Assembly: GCA_902526595.1 (NCBI GenBank)
Contig: CABZLO010000001.1
Span: forward strand, 58,626 to 122,625
Reading direction: 5' to 3'
From: an uncultured Pelagibacteraceae bacterium
Lineage (GTDB): Bacteria > Pseudomonadota > Alphaproteobacteria > Pelagibacterales > Pelagibacteraceae
Length of the DNA stretch: 64,000 nt
Shown: positions 42,264 to 52,294 of the stretch, in pieces
How the letters are laid out: each line of letters opens with the position of its first letter
How positions within the stretch are numbered: position 1 is the first letter of the stretch
Program-made: the position numbers and the translations under genes
The notes under the pieces: model-generated
Seen by the model: the letters and a program-made list of their open reading frames with translations, nothing else
What the model was told of the DNA's origin: nothing
The model's database searches: none

Positions 42264-44156
42264 TTAGTGAACTATCTTTGGTTTAAGTCCTAATGAACTT
42301 AGTGCAGAACCCTTATCATTATCTTCAACCTTAATGTCTTCTTTATCTTTTGGATAAACATTTTTATTTATTAAATTTTCTATTTCATCACCTGAAAGAG
42401 TTTCATAGGTTAAAAGTGCTTTAGCTAACTTGTGCAAATCGTCAATTTTTTCAGTAAGCACTTTTCTTGCTCTTTCATAACCTTTATCAACAATTTTTCT
42501 TATTTCAGAGTCAACTTTTTGTGCAGTTTCCTCTGACATATTTTGTTGTCTTGCAACTGATCTGCCCAAGAATACCTCTTCCTCGTTTTCTCCATATGCG
42601 ACTGGTCCAAGTTCTTTGCTTAACCCTGCTCTCATGACCATTGCTCTAGCTCTTTTAGTTGCTTGCTCAATATCACTGGACGCTCCGGTAGTAACTTTAT
42701 CTTCACCAAATATTATTTCTTCAGCAACCCTTCCACCCATTGCAATAGCAAGTTGGGCATGTAGTTGTTCACGTGTTTGTGATAATTCATCTCTTTCAGG
42801 TAATTGCATTACCATACCAAGAGCTCTACCCCGTGGAATTATAGTGGCTTTATGAATTGGATATGCTGCACTCTCATTTATAGTTACAATTGCGTGTCCA
42901 GCCTCATGATAAGCTGTTAAAGTTTTTTCCTCTTCGGTCATTACCATTGATCTTCTTTCAGACCCCATCATTACTTTATCTTTTGCCTCTTCAAATTCTG
43001 CCAAAGTAACTATTCTTTTATTTTTTCTAGCTGCTAACAAGGCTGCTTCATTAACAAGATTAGCTAGATCTGCGCCTGAAAAACCTGGAGTACCTCTTGC
43101 AACTGTTCTCAAGTTAACATCTGGTGCCATCTTAATTTTCTTAACGTGAACTTTAAGAATTTTTTCTCTTCCAATTATGTCTGGGTTAGAGACAACTACT
43201 TGTCTATCAAATCTACCTGGCCTTAATAATGCAGGATCTAAAACATCGGGTCTGTTTGTTGCTGCAATTATAATAACTCCTTCGTTAGTATCAAAACCAT
43301 CCATTTCAACTAGTAATTGGTTTAATGTTTGTTCTCTCTCGTCATTACCTCCTCCTAGACCTGCACCACGACTTCTTCCAACAGCATCAATCTCGTCAAT
43401 AAAAATTATACATGGAGAATTTTTCTTTCCCTGTTCAAACATATCTCTTACTCTTGATGCACCAACACCAACAAACATTTCAACAAAATCTGAACCAGAA
43501 ATAGTAAAAAAAGGAACAGCTGCTTCACCTGCAATCGCTCTAGCTAAAAGAGTTTTACCTGTACCAGGAGGTCCAACCAATAATGCACCTCTCGGTATTT
43601 TGCCTCCAAGTCTACTAAATTTTTTTGGATCTTTTAAAAATTCTACAATCTCTTCCACTTCTTCTTTAGCTTCTTCTACACCAGCAACATCATTGAATGT
43701 AACTTTACCTTTTAGCTCATTCATCATTTTTGCTTTTGATTTTCCAAACCCCATTGCTCCGCCTCTTCCACCTTGCATCTGTCTCATAAAGAAAATCCAA
43801 ACAGCAATTAATAGAAGCATAGGGAACCATGAAAGTAATACGCCAAATAAAGATGGCATTTTTTCCTCTAAAGGAGCAGCTGAGATACTCACTCCTTTTT
43901 CAGATAGTTTTTCAATTAAATTTGGATCGTTAGGAGCGTAAGTGGAGAATGAATTACCATTAGAGTAAACACCCTTTATATTTTTACCTTGAATCTCAAC
44001 CTTTACAACTTCTCCATTATCAACCGATGTTAAAAAATCGGAAAAAATTATTTGATTGCCTCCTCTGGGACTTGATTGAGGACTTTTGAACATATTGTAA
44101 AGACCTATAGTTAAGAAAACTATTATTCCCCACATCGCAAGGTTTTTTAAATTCAT
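42264..44156 (-). CDS. ftsH: ATP-dependent zinc metalloprotease FtsH
   Basis: 630 residues: two membrane helices (about 5-22 and 103-123) flanking a periplasmic domain, AAA domain with Walker A GPPGTGKT at 195-202, Walker [12 protein letters not shown] near 250, second region of homology [20 protein letters not shown], and the zinc site HEAGH at 417-421. It degrades membrane and regulatory proteins, including sigma-32 in other bacteria. HflKC, its modulators, are at 16893-18869. A sequence like the alphaproteobacterial sigma-32 promoter lies just upstream. Confidence 0.98.
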   Translation of the reverse strand: MNLKNLAMWGIIVFLTIGLYNMFKSPQSSPRGGNQIIFSDFLTSVDNGEVVKVEIQGKNIKGVYSNGNSFSTYAPNDPNLIEKLSEKGVSISAAPLEEKMPSLFGVLLSWFPMLLLIAVWIFFMRQMQGGRGGAMGFGKSKAKMMNELKGKVTFNDVAGVEEAKEEVEEIVEFLKDPKKFSRLGGKIPRGALLVGPPGTGKTLLARAIAGEAAVPFFTISGSDFVEMFVGVGASRVRDMFEQGKKNSPCIIFIDEIDAVGRSRGAGLGGGNDEREQTLNQLLVEMDGFDTNEGVIIIAATNRPDVLDPALLRPGRFDRQVVVSNPDIIGREKILKVHVKKIKMAPDVNLRTVARGTPGFSGADLANLVNEAALLAARKNKRIVTLAEFEEAKDKVMMGSERRSMVMTEEEKTLTAYHEAGHAIVTINESAAYPIHKATIIPRGRALGMVMQLPERDELSQTREQLHAQLAIAMGGRVAEEIIFGEDKVTTGASSDIEQATKRARAMVMRAGLSKELGPVAYGENEEEVFLGRSVARQQNMSEETAQKVDSEIRKIVDKGYERARKVLTEKIDDLHKLAKALLTYETLSGDEIENLINKNVYPKDKEDIKVEDNDKGSALSSLGLKPKIVH

Positions 44157-44163
44157 AGATATA

Positions 44164-44191
44164 AAATAAGAATTATTATTAATTAAACAAG
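44164..44191 (-). promoter_or_regulatory. Possible sigma-32-type promoter for ftsH
   Basis: Minus strand CTTG (44191-44188), 17-nt spacer, CTTATTT (44170-44164). This matches the alphaproteobacterial RpoH consensus as I recall it (CTTG, 17-18 nt, CYTATNT). The start point would lie at or just before the ftsH ATG at 44156, so the mRNA would be leaderless. AT-richness makes chance matches to the -10 likely; the CTTG is the more informative part. Confidence 0.35.
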
Positions 44192-44219
44192 TGACAAAAT
44201 ATCAATTAAAATATTATAT

Positions 44220-45254
44220 TTAATGCTCTTTTAGGACTATAACTGAACGACTCACTTTATAGATTATGCAATTTCCAAGTGTAAGTTTAAGAGAAATTCT
44301 AGTCTTTCGTTTTAACTTATCTATAGTGGTATCAACTTTCTTTCCTCTAACAAAGTAATATTTTTTCCCAACAAATTTGATTATTTGTGTTAACGATCTA
44401 AAAGTTACTTCATGAGGTTGGTTAAAAAAATCTTCATTTAAAATAATTTTGCTCTTATCTTTATAAATATATGAATTATCTGTTAAATTTTTCGCAACAT
44501 AAAATTTTATAGTTTCATTAGAATCTTTTAAATTTTTAATTGTTAACAGAAATTTATTCTTATCAAGACCATCGTTCTGAAGATGTTTTATTAACTTTCT
44601 TATCCTTACTCTTTTGAATTTATTATCCTCATTAGAGGTGTCCTCAATATAAGACTTAAAAACATTATTGGTTACATAACTTAAATGTTTTTTTTCAAAA
44701 CTTATAAGTGGTCTAACTATATTTATTTTGTCTATAAGAGTTTTTTCACTAAAAGAAACTAAACCGTTAAGCCCACTTCCTCTTGAAATTCTTATAAAAA
44801 AATTTTCATACAAGTCGTCTATATGATGACCTGTTAAAATATTTTTAATGTTCAGTTTTTTAGCTTGATTAATCAAAAGACTATATCTTTTATTTCTAGC
44901 TAAAGACTGGATATTGCTAATAGGTTTTATTCCATGCCACTTTAAAATATCTGACTTTATATTGTATTTTTTTAATAGTTCTTTTACCGATTTTGCTTCT
45001 GTAGATGAATTTTTTCTTAGTCTATGATCAACTATATAATAATAAACATTACATGATTTTTTAATTGAATAAATTTTAGATAAGAAACATAAAGCCAAGC
45101 TATCTGGACCACCAGAAACCCCAACAATAAAATCTTGACTCAAGCTAAGAATGTTTTCAAATTTTCTATATATTTGAAATATCTTTTTATCTCTTAAATT
45201 ATTAAGTAAATTTTTATGAGTCTTGTTTGATACATTCAAATTTTTTGGACTCAT
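44220..45254 (-). CDS. tilS: tRNA(Ile)-lysidine synthase
   Basis: 344 residues with the PP-loop motif S47-G-G-P-D-S52 and the following TGHHIDDLYENFFIRISRGSGLNGL region that defines TilS. It changes C34 of tRNA-Ile(CAT) to lysidine using ATP and lysine. The C-terminal substrate-binding domain is short. The called ATG at 45254 lies 41 nt inside the 3' end of cpoB; the frame offers no other Met before the PP-loop, so the overlap is probably real. Confidence 0.92.
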   Translation of the reverse strand: MSPKNLNVSNKTHKNLLNNLRDKKIFQIYRKFENILSLSQDFIVGVSGGPDSLALCFLSKIYSIKKSCNVYYYIVDHRLRKNSSTEAKSVKELLKKYNIKSDILKWHGIKPISNIQSLARNKRYSLLINQAKKLNIKNILTGHHIDDLYENFFIRISRGSGLNGLVSFSEKTLIDKINIVRPLISFEKKHLSYVTNNVFKSYIEDTSNEDNKFKRVRIRKLIKHLQNDGLDKNKFLLTIKNLKDSNETIKFYVAKNLTDNSYIYKDKSKIILNEDFFNQPHEVTFRSLTQIIKFVGKKYYFVRGKKVDTTIDKLKRKTRISLKLTLGNCIIYKVSRSVIVLKEH

Positions 45255-46221
45255 ATTTTGCTTTTTGTATTACTGATTGATTTGCATTAGGATATTGAAG
45301 CTCCACACCATTGATCATCTTACATCCCTGATCCTTCTCTCCAATTTGTACCATAGATACACCTAGTTTTAATAAATTAATTGGTGCCTTCTTACCTTTT
45401 GGATATTTTTGATATCCCTCTAAATAAGCAGATGCAGCATCGGTATATAATTGTCTTATTCTAAATGTTTCTGCATACCAATACTGTGCACTTCCTGCTA
45501 ATTCGTGATCTGTATTAGATAGAACAAATTCTCTAAAAGCTCTCTCCGCTGTACTGTAATCTCCAACTTTTAAAAAGCTTGTTGCAAATTCATATTGTTT
45601 TTCTGCCGAAGCATCTTGAGGTAGTATTTTATCCTCCGATTGAAAATTTTCAGTAATAATTGTAGCAGTGGTTTCAACTGATTGAATTTGCTGAGACGTG
45701 TCTAAAGTTTCTGTATCTTTATATGATATTGAACCAAGATCTTGGGGCTGAGAACTTCCTGGAAGAATTTTATTTTCCTCTATTTTGGGCTTTGAACTTA
45801 ATTTAGATGAGCTATCACTTAATATTCCTGAGCTAAGTGATGTCTCTATGTCTTGAAATCTTTCTTGATTGTCAGCTTGAATTTTTGATAATCGATTAGA
45901 AAGTTTGTCTAATTTAAAATTTATTTCTTCAAAATTATTTGTTAATTCTCTAAATTGACCCTCGATTTCAGACAATTTAAGTAAATGTCTTGTAAGAACA
46001 TCTTCTGAATTTGGATCTATTTCTAAATCTGAGCTACTAATCGATGTATTTTCCATCTCAATTGATCCAGAATAAACAGCTCTCTCAAGAGTTTTTAGAT
46101 CATTTTTAATGATTTCTAAAGTTTCATAGATATTGTGATTATCTGCAAAGGAATTACTAATAATGACAAAATTTATAAAAAAAATAATTTTTAAGAAGAT
46201 TAATTTTAATATCAGTTTCAT
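45214..46221 (-). CDS. cpoB: Tol-Pal system coordinator CpoB (YbgF)
   Basis: 335 residues: signal peptide (hydrophobic about 4-25), a coiled-coil segment around 70-125 that trimerises in homologs, a low-complexity linker, and C-terminal TPR repeats with the family-typical AERAFREFVLSNTDHELAGSA and AQYWYAETFR segments. A periplasmic protein that coordinates Tol-Pal with peptidoglycan synthesis. It lies after the pal terminator hairpin, so it is probably expressed less than pal. It overlaps tilS. Confidence 0.92.
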   Translation of the reverse strand: MKLILKLIFLKIIFFINFVIISNSFADNHNIYETLEIIKNDLKTLERAVYSGSIEMENTSISSSDLEIDPNSEDVLTRHLLKLSEIEGQFRELTNNFEEINFKLDKLSNRLSKIQADNQERFQDIETSLSSGILSDSSSKLSSKPKIEENKILPGSSQPQDLGSISYKDTETLDTSQQIQSVETTATIITENFQSEDKILPQDASAEKQYEFATSFLKVGDYSTAERAFREFVLSNTDHELAGSAQYWYAETFRIRQLYTDAASAYLEGYQKYPKGKKAPINLLKLGVSMVQIGEKDQGCKMINGVELQYPNANQSVIQKAKYESKKFECIKQDS

Positions 46222-46250
46222 TAACTGTTTACTTTATGATTATAAAAATG

Positions 46251-46293
46251 GCAAAAAAAAGACCCCAATGCCACTGGCGTGGTTGGGGTCTTT
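46251..46293 (-). terminator. Strong intrinsic terminator between pal and cpoB
   Basis: On the minus strand AAAGACCCCAA pairs with TTGGGGTCTTT (46293-46283 with 46268-46258), extended inside by CCAC/GTGG around a 4-nt loop, and followed by an eight-base U-run. This is the clearest intrinsic terminator in the window. It lies 12 nt past the pal stop and 29 nt before the cpoB start region, so it should cut or reduce transcription from tol-pal into cpoB-tilS. Confidence 0.9.
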
Positions 46294-46305
46294 AGATTAG
46301 AATTT

Positions 46306-46797
46306 TTAATTTGCTTTAACAGTAACTGATCTTCTGTTTTTTGACCAAGACAATGGGTTTGAACCAGAGTCAACTGGTCTTTCTTTTCCATAACTTAATA
46401 CTGTAATTCTGTCAGAAGATATTCCATATGTCATTAAATAGTCTTTAGCTGCATTAGCTCTTCTTTCTCCAAGGGCTAAGTTGTATTCTCTAGTTCCTCT
46501 TTCGTCTGCATGACCTTCAAGCACTACATTAATACTTGAATTTTTTCTCATCCATGCTGCTTGTGCTCTTAAAGTTTCTCTAGAAGCAGTAGTTAAAATA
46601 GACTCGTTTGTTGCAAAGAAAACTCTGTCAGGAACTCCTTCAGCTAGATATTCAACCGTATCTGTACCTGTATAAACATCACCTTGCATTGAGCCTTCTA
46701 TATCAGTTGCAATTTCTTTTTTGGTTGCACAGGCTGATAAAACTAGACTAGCTGTTAATACTATAAGTATGTTTTTAAAAATTTTGCTTAATATCAT
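46306..46797 (-). CDS. pal: Peptidoglycan-associated lipoprotein Pal
   Basis: 163 residues from the ATG at 46797, chosen because AAGGAG lies 7 nt upstream and the N-terminus then reads as a compact lipoprotein signal with lipobox LSAC (Cys23). An upstream in-frame start at 46824 would bury that ribosome binding site. The OmpA-like domain carries NVVLEGHADERGTREYNLALGERRA and the C-terminal NRRSV. Outer-membrane anchored; binds peptidoglycan and TolB. A terminator follows immediately. Confidence 0.96.
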   Translation of the reverse strand: MILSKIFKNILIVLTASLVLSACATKKEIATDIEGSMQGDVYTGTDTVEYLAEGVPDRVFFATNESILTTASRETLRAQAAWMRKNSSINVVLEGHADERGTREYNLALGERRANAAKDYLMTYGISSDRITVLSYGKERPVDSGSNPLSWSKNRRSVTVKAN

Positions 46798-46904
46798 TAG
46801 ATTGCTCCTTGCTGCTAATTTCAAAGTATTACTTTTTCACAACTAATTAGAGGTTTCAAGTCTAAAAATCAAGAAATTTCAATATTTATAAGGTTAAATT
46901 TATA

Positions 46905-48245
46905 TTAATTACTTAATAAAGATGACCATGATGGGTCAGAAGCATCAGTTGGTGTCTTTATTTGACGCTCATTGTAACCAGTCAAATCAATAGACCACAA
47001 CTTTGCGGTAAACCCTTCACCTTTATCGTTAGTTTTTGTCTCTCTATAAAAAATTAACACTCTTCCATTAGGTGACCATGAAGGGGCCTCTTGATAGTAA
47101 TTTTCTGTCAACAATCTCTCCCCTTTACCATCTGTTCTCATAACACCAATATAAAATTTACCTTTATGTAACTTGGTAAATGCAATTAAATCACCCCTAG
47201 GTGACCAAACAGGTGTTCCGTAAAGCCCATTTCCAAACGAAATTCTTTTTACATCACTACCATCACTTTTCATTATATAAATCTGCTGATACCCACTTCT
47301 ATCAGAATTGAATGTTATATATTTCCCATCTGGCGAGTAAGAAGGTGAGGTATCAATAGATGGATGATTTGTAATCCTTTCTACAATTCTATTCACTAAA
47401 TCCATAGTGTAAATATCAGATTTACCATCTTTAGCAAAACTCATAATAATTTTCTTACCATCTGGAGAAAATCTTGGTGCAAATGTCATACCAGGAAAAT
47501 CTCCTACAACCTCCTGTGTTCCTGTTTCAATATCTAATAAGTAAACTCTTGGCATATTTTTAAAGTAAGACAAATATGTAACCATTTGACTTGTAGGATT
47601 AAACCTTGGGGTTAGTACTAATTCGTTTCCTAAAGTTAAAAATTTATTATTGAAGCCATCTTGATCCATGATTGCTAATTTTTTTATTCTTTGTGTTTTG
47701 AGACCTTCTTCAGCAACATAAATAATTCTAGTATCAAAATATCCTTTTTCTCCTGTCAATCTTTCATAAACTTTATCAGAAATGATATGACCTACTCTTC
47801 GCCAATTACTAGGAACTGTAGTAAATGCTAAAGCCATCATTTCTTTGGCCGCAAGCACATCCCATAGTCTAAACTCAACTCTCAATTTGTCATCAACATA
47901 ATTTACTTTGCCTGTAATGAGAGCTTGTGCTTTTATTAAATTCCAATCTTCAAATCTTGGTTTTAGATTAGCGATATCAGGAGCTTGTAAAAAAGCTTCT
48001 TTACTTAAAGGATTGAATAATCCTGATGTTCTTAAATTATTTTCTACAATACTAGAAATTTCTTCACCAATATTTTTTTTCTCTAAAGCTTTTTCAAAAC
48101 TTTTTCTTGATTTTTCGTCAATGGATAAAGGCGAGACTGCTACCGGTAGAGGGTCAAGATTACCTCGGGTAATATCAATCTCAATTAATGCATATGAATT
48201 GATAGGAATTATAATTAAAAATAATGTAATAATTTTTCTAATCAT
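46905..48245 (-). CDS. tolB: Tol-Pal system protein TolB
   Basis: 446 residues: signal peptide (about 1-19), an N-terminal alpha/beta domain, then a six-bladed propeller with repeated PxxSPDGKxIxF units ([52 protein letters not shown]). Periplasmic partner of Pal and TolA in outer-membrane constriction during division. 107 nt separate it from the preferred pal start; no certain promoter there. Confidence 0.97.
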   Translation of the reverse strand: MIRKIITLFLIIIPINSYALIEIDITRGNLDPLPVAVSPLSIDEKSRKSFEKALEKKNIGEEISSIVENNLRTSGLFNPLSKEAFLQAPDIANLKPRFEDWNLIKAQALITGKVNYVDDKLRVEFRLWDVLAAKEMMALAFTTVPSNWRRVGHIISDKVYERLTGEKGYFDTRIIYVAEEGLKTQRIKKLAIMDQDGFNNKFLTLGNELVLTPRFNPTSQMVTYLSYFKNMPRVYLLDIETGTQEVVGDFPGMTFAPRFSPDGKKIIMSFAKDGKSDIYTMDLVNRIVERITNHPSIDTSPSYSPDGKYITFNSDRSGYQQIYIMKSDGSDVKRISFGNGLYGTPVWSPRGDLIAFTKLHKGKFYIGVMRTDGKGERLLTENYYQEAPSWSPNGRVLIFYRETKTNDKGEGFTAKLWSIDLTGYNERQIKTPTDASDPSWSSLLSN

Positions 48246-48258
48246 CTTAATATTTATA

Positions 48259-49116
48259 TTAGCCTTCTAACATCTCTCTTGCATCAAAATTCAACTGTAA
48301 TTCTTTCCATCTCTCATAACCTGTAGTTGGAACTCTTAATGGCTGACACAACTTTACAGCTCTTAGAGCGCTTTCAGCTAAGACTTTATAGAAACCTTGC
48401 CCTGGTTTATTCATCCTTGCATGATCTAAAATTTCAGTTTTTGTTACAGATCCGTCTGGTTTTAATTTTAATTTAATTCTTACTAGTAAGTTTTCGTTGT
48501 AAGGTAAGCCTAATGGAATACTCCAACATCCAAAAATTTGTGCTTTGAGAGCATCTTCTTCACTTAATGTTAAGCCTGAGTTCTCAATATTTCTCTCTTG
48601 ATCTTGAGTAATATCGTTATTTTTTTTAATTACTTCAGCATTTTCTTCCTTAGATTTATCAATTAATGCAGCAATATTATTCGGATCAAATAAATCTTTT
48701 TTTTCAAATTCTGAAACCTGTTTCACTTCTTTATCAACTTTTTCTGGATTTTGTTTATTTTCTTGTTTTGTTTTAATTTTTTTTACAGTTTTATCTGGAA
48801 GAGGAATGGCCTCTGGAGTTTGATTTTCAATTTTTTTGTTTTGATCTGGAGAGACTACAGTTTTAGTTTTTGTTTTTTTAACTTTTTTTGGTGGAGCTTG
48901 TTCAGATACAAGTTTTTCTTTTTCCTTAACCTTCTCTATAATTTTTTTTGCTTTTGGAGCAAAAGGAACATTTGTTTTTTCAGCTATCTGAATTAATTCA
49001 ACTGATACAATAGGAGGGATGTCTAAGGGTTTTTTTGCCAAAAAAGGAAGGCTCATAGCTGTAACAATAATTAACAATACATGAAAAACAGAGGATATTA
49101 TTAGACTTCTATTCAA
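48259..49116 (-). CDS. tolA: Tol-Pal system protein TolA (TonB C-terminal-like)
   Basis: 285 residues: one N-terminal membrane helix (about 5-25, with SxxxH near residue 9-13), a long Lys/Glu/Pro-rich charged linker (about 55-150), and a C-terminal domain with [20 protein letters not shown] and [16 protein letters not shown], as in TolA. It spans the periplasm and transmits the proton-motive force from TolQR to Pal/TolB. Placement between tolR and tolB supports the name. Confidence 0.93.
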   Translation of the reverse strand: MNRSLIISSVFHVLLIIVTAMSLPFLAKKPLDIPPIVSVELIQIAEKTNVPFAPKAKKIIEKVKEKEKLVSEQAPPKKVKKTKTKTVVSPDQNKKIENQTPEAIPLPDKTVKKIKTKQENKQNPEKVDKEVKQVSEFEKKDLFDPNNIAALIDKSKEENAEVIKKNNDITQDQERNIENSGLTLSEEDALKAQIFGCWSIPLGLPYNENLLVRIKLKLKPDGSVTKTEILDHARMNKPGQGFYKVLAESALRAVKLCQPLRVPTTGYERWKELQLNFDAREMLEG

Positions 49117-49121
49117 TTTAA

Positions 49122-49538
49122 CTACCTCTGTTTATAAGGTTCCGATATTAACGCTACCTTTGTAAAACCTGATCCAGAAAGAAGTCCCATTATTTCAAGC
49201 ACTCTTCCATAATTTATAGTTTTATCACCTCTGACATAAATTCTTGTATCTGTTCTATTTTTTGAAACTGCCAAGACTTTTGCAATAATATTATTATACT
49301 CAACTTTAGATTCTTGAATAAATATCTCCCCTTTTGCATTTATGGATAATGTCAATGGTTCTGTTTCCTCAGGCAGAGAATCTGCAGAGCTTTCTGGCAA
49401 ATCTACTTGAACACCAACAGTTAATAGAGGTGCAGTTACCATAAAAATAATCAATAACACCAACATTACATCTACAAATGGAGTGACATTAATTTCACTC
49501 ATGGGTTCTTTTGAAGAACGATTTAATTTAAATCCCAT
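49122..49538 (-). CDS. tolR: Tol-Pal system protein TolR (ExbD family)
   Basis: 138 residues with a single N-terminal helix carrying the conserved aspartate of the proton channel in EINVTPFVDVMLVLLIIFMV, and a periplasmic domain. Forms the inner-membrane motor with TolQ, whose gene ends directly before this start. ExbD is excluded by context (tolA/tolB/pal follow). Confidence 0.95.
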   Translation of the reverse strand: MGFKLNRSSKEPMSEINVTPFVDVMLVLLIIFMVTAPLLTVGVQVDLPESSADSLPEETEPLTLSINAKGEIFIQESKVEYNNIIAKVLAVSKNRTDTRIYVRGDKTINYGRVLEIMGLLSGSGFTKVALISEPYKQR

Positions 49539-50213
49539 TTAAATAATAGTTAAAAATCTTTTTGAAAAATTTTCTAATTTTTCAGAATATTTTTTAGAAT
49601 CGTTATTAAATTTATTATAAGCAACAACTGCAGGTATTGCAGCTAACAGACCTAATGCAGTTGCAAATAATGCTTCAGCAATTCCTGGTGCTACTATAGC
49701 AAGACTAGTGTTTCTTGAAATTGCTATTGATTGAAAAGAATTCATGATCCCCCAGACAGTTCCGAATAAACCTATAAATGGTGCCGTAGAGCCAACCGTA
49801 GCTAAAAAAATAAATCCTTTATCAATTTTTGACATTTGTTTCTCAATGCCACTTTCTAAAAGCGAACTCATCCTTTCGCTTAAATTATTTCTTGTTTTTT
49901 TCTTTAATAATCCTTCCATAGCATTTTGGAAAACTAGCGCCATGGGATCTTCAAGTTTAGATGGTAAACTATTATATAAATTTTCAGCAGATTTAGAATT
50001 CCAAAATTTTTCCTCAAATTCTTCAGAAGATTTATTTATTTTTTTAAATAGCCTAAATTTATCTATAATAACTGCCCAAGAGTATACTGAGCAAAATATC
50101 AAAATAATCATTACTGATTTTACAATTATGTCAGCTCTAAGAAATAAGCTTAATAATGAAAAATCTGTGTTGGTACCTAGTTCAACAGCTTTTGCTGCTA
50201 TATCTGCTTCCAT
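49539..50213 (-). CDS. tolQ: Tol-Pal system protein TolQ (ExbB family)
   Basis: 224 residues with three membrane helices (about 30-50, 130-150, 165-190) and the family core LATVGSTAPFIGLFGTVWGIMNSFQ, followed by GIAEALFATALGLLAAIPAVVAYN. It forms a pentameric proton channel with TolR. First gene of tolQRAB-pal. ybgC and ruvB, which often precede it in other proteobacteria, are absent here. Confidence 0.96.
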   Translation of the reverse strand: MEADIAAKAVELGTNTDFSLLSLFLRADIIVKSVMIILIFCSVYSWAVIIDKFRLFKKINKSSEEFEEKFWNSKSAENLYNSLPSKLEDPMALVFQNAMEGLLKKKTRNNLSERMSSLLESGIEKQMSKIDKGFIFLATVGSTAPFIGLFGTVWGIMNSFQSIAISRNTSLAIVAPGIAEALFATALGLLAAIPAVVAYNKFNNDSKKYSEKLENFSKRFLTII

Positions 50214-50266
50214 AATTACTCTTCACACTTAAATGTGTCATGAATTTGGCTTGAATTATGCTGTTA

Positions 50267-50758
50267 TTACTCTTCTTTATATGTTTCAAAAAAAAAACTG
50301 GCTATTAGAATAGCATCTGCCTTATTACAGTCCTTTTTTCTAGAAAGATGAGATGAATAATAAGGAAAAATCTCAATTGCCCTTGTTCTGCTTGCATCTT
50401 TTTCAGAATTAATCAAATTAAAATATTTTTTCCACTTTGCAGGTCGAACAAAATAAACTGATAGCTGCATAGCGCTACAAATTCCTTTGAGTATTCCAAA
50501 AGATTGACCAAAATTAAACATACTAGTAACTCCTTGGCCTGGCATTGCTGTTACATGCTCGATAACCACTTTTATATTTTTTTTATCCATATTTTTTATT
50601 TTCTCTGAAAATTCATTAAAAATTTGAGATCCATTAACCTGCTTTTTATTTTTTTTACCTTCAATCATAGTCGGCATCTCCACAACATCTTTTATTACTC
50701 CATCTTGAAAAAAACAAATTGATCCTGATATCCCTGGATCAATTCCTATTATCAGCAT
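50267..50758 (-). CDS. RuvC-like Holliday junction resolvase (phage/short type)
   Basis: 163 residues with an RNase H-like fold: IGIDPGISGS with catalytic Asp7, VVIEHV with Glu67, and a C-terminal NKADAILIA with Asp148. The AMPGQGVTSMFNFGQSFG segment is typical of a RuvC-like subgroup often seen in phages and some reduced genomes rather than classical RuvC. The fourth acidic position of E. coli RuvC appears as Asn145, with Asp143 nearby. It sits in the ruvC position between yebC and tolQ (it overlaps yebC by 7 nt), but no ruvA or ruvB follow. Confidence 0.85.
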   Translation of the reverse strand: MLIIGIDPGISGSICFFQDGVIKDVVEMPTMIEGKKNKKQVNGSQIFNEFSEKIKNMDKKNIKVVIEHVTAMPGQGVTSMFNFGQSFGILKGICSAMQLSVYFVRPAKWKKYFNLINSEKDASRTRAIEIFPYYSSHLSRKKDCNKADAILIASFFFETYKEE

Positions 50759-51483
50759 CTAATAGCCTCTAAATTTACATTTGAAAAAACATTTTGTACA
50801 TCGTCATCATCTTCTAGACTTTCTAGAAATTCTGTCACTTCATCTTTTTTATTGTTATTAATTTCTACACTATTTAGAGGCAACCATTCGATCTCTGTTG
50901 AAATAAAATTAACAATTTTTTTTTCTAAATTTTTTTTTACGTTATAAATCTCACTCATAGGACAATGGATTTCGTGAAAATTACCATGAGTTATACATTC
51001 GTCAGCTCCAGCCTCTATTGCTAATTCCAAAATATTCTCCTCTGAGATTTCTTTTTTATCAATCTTAATAATTCCTAATTGTTTAAAATTGTGAGATGCA
51101 GATCCCTGTGTTCCTAAACTTCCACCATTTTTTTGAAAAATTGTTCTGATATTTGAAGCAGTTCTATTTTTGTTATCTGTTAGTGTTTCTACAATAACAG
51201 CAATTTTATCAGGTCCAAATCCCTCATATCTTAAATTCTCAAAATTAGATCCAGTTGCTGCAGAAGATTTGTCAATTGCTCTCTCTATATTATCCTTTGG
51301 CATATTTGCAGATCTTGCTGCTTGAATAGCAGATCTTAACCTGGGGTTCATTGAAGGATCTTTATCACCAAGTTTTGCAGCAACTGTAATTTCTTTTGAT
51401 AATTTTGAAAAAATTTTAGAACGCTGTTTATCCGCTTTTCCTTTTTTGTGCTTAATTCCAGCCCAGTGAGAGTGCCCTGCCAT
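50752..51483 (-). CDS. yebC: YebC/PmpR family translation/regulatory protein
   Basis: 243 residues, full length, with the invariant MAGHSHWAGIKHKKGKAD start (shortened) and the RYEGFGPDKIAVIVE core. YebC-family proteins have been described as DNA-binding regulators and more recently as translation factors that ease polyproline stalling. The C-terminus is slightly longer and acidic. It precedes the RuvC-like gene, as it often precedes ruvC. Confidence 0.95.
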   Translation of the reverse strand: MAGHSHWAGIKHKKGKADKQRSKIFSKLSKEITVAAKLGDKDPSMNPRLRSAIQAARSANMPKDNIERAIDKSSAATGSNFENLRYEGFGPDKIAVIVETLTDNKNRTASNIRTIFQKNGGSLGTQGSASHNFKQLGIIKIDKKEISEENILELAIEAGADECITHGNFHEIHCPMSEIYNVKKNLEKKIVNFISTEIEWLPLNSVEINNNKKDEVTEFLESLEDDDDVQNVFSNVNLEAIRC

Positions 51484-51493
51484 AAATTTTTAT

Positions 51494-52294
51494 TTAATTT
51501 TTGAAGTGTTTTCCATATATATAGCTTTGTATATTATTTGCTAAGCCAGTTTCTATATTACATTCAACTATAACACCACACAAAGTAGCATCACCAACGG
51601 CTGGGAAATGTTTAGTAGAGTTTTTTTTGAAAAATCTATTTAATGAGTTCTCTTTATTCATACCAATAACGGAATCATAATCACCACACATACCGGCATC
51701 AGTTTGATATCCTGTACCACTATTTAAAATTCTTGCATCATTTGTTGGGATATGAGTGTGAGTTCCAACTACAAGAGAAGCTTTACCGTCAAAAAAATGC
51801 CCAACAGCATTTTTTTCACTTGTAATTTCGCCATGAAAATCAACAATAAGTATATCGTAATCTTCTCCTAATTTATTATTATTTAAAAATTTTTTTGAAA
51901 CTTCGAAAACATCTTCACACTTTTTCATAAATACGTTGCCCATCAGATTTAAAACACCAATTTTAATATTATTTCCAATTTTATAAACATTAAACCCTTT
52001 TCCCGGCGCGGGTTCAAAAAGATTTTTAGGACGTAATAATCTTTCCTCTTTATCAATATATTCCATGATTTCTTTTTGATCCCAAACGTGGTTTCCTGTC
52101 GTAATAACATTCACTCCAGAATTAAAAAAATCTTTACATATTTCCTTCGTTAGTCCCACTCCTTGAGAAGCAGCATTTTCTCCATTAACAATTACAAAAT
52201 CGATATTTTTTGATTTAATTTCACTTAAGAGATTATTAGTCAACATTGAACAACCAGCGATACCTACTACATCGCCCAAAAATAATATTTTCAT
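51494..52294 (-). CDS. YmdB-like metallophosphoesterase (TIGR00282 family)
   Basis: 266 residues with dinuclear metallophosphoesterase motifs: FLGDVVG (Asp), VNGENAASQGVGLT, TTGNHVWDQKEI (His/Asn) and VDFHGEITSEK ... VVGTHTHIPTND. Homologs hydrolyse 2',3'-cyclic nucleotides; the role in proteobacteria is not settled. It overlaps the upstream cyclo-ligase gene by 4 nt. The zapA-cyclo-ligase-YmdB-yebC order is common in alphaproteobacteria. Confidence 0.9.
   Translation of the reverse strand: MKILFLGDVVGIAGCSMLTNNLLSEIKSKNIDFVIVNGENAASQGVGLTKEICKDFFNSGVNVITTGNHVWDQKEIMEYIDKEERLLRPKNLFEPAPGKGFNVYKIGNNIKIGVLNLMGNVFMKKCEDVFEVSKKFLNNNKLGEDYDILIVDFHGEITSEKNAVGHFFDGKASLVVGTHTHIPTNDARILNSGTGYQTDAGMCGDYDSVIGMNKENSLNRFFKKNSTKHFPAVGDATLCGVIVECNIETGLANNIQSYIYGKHFKN

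Noticed and set aside
42616..43941. Long plus-strand open frames opposite ftsH, dxs, mreB and others
   Set aside because: They mirror strongly conserved genes on the other strand and show no protein-like features or ribosome binding sites.
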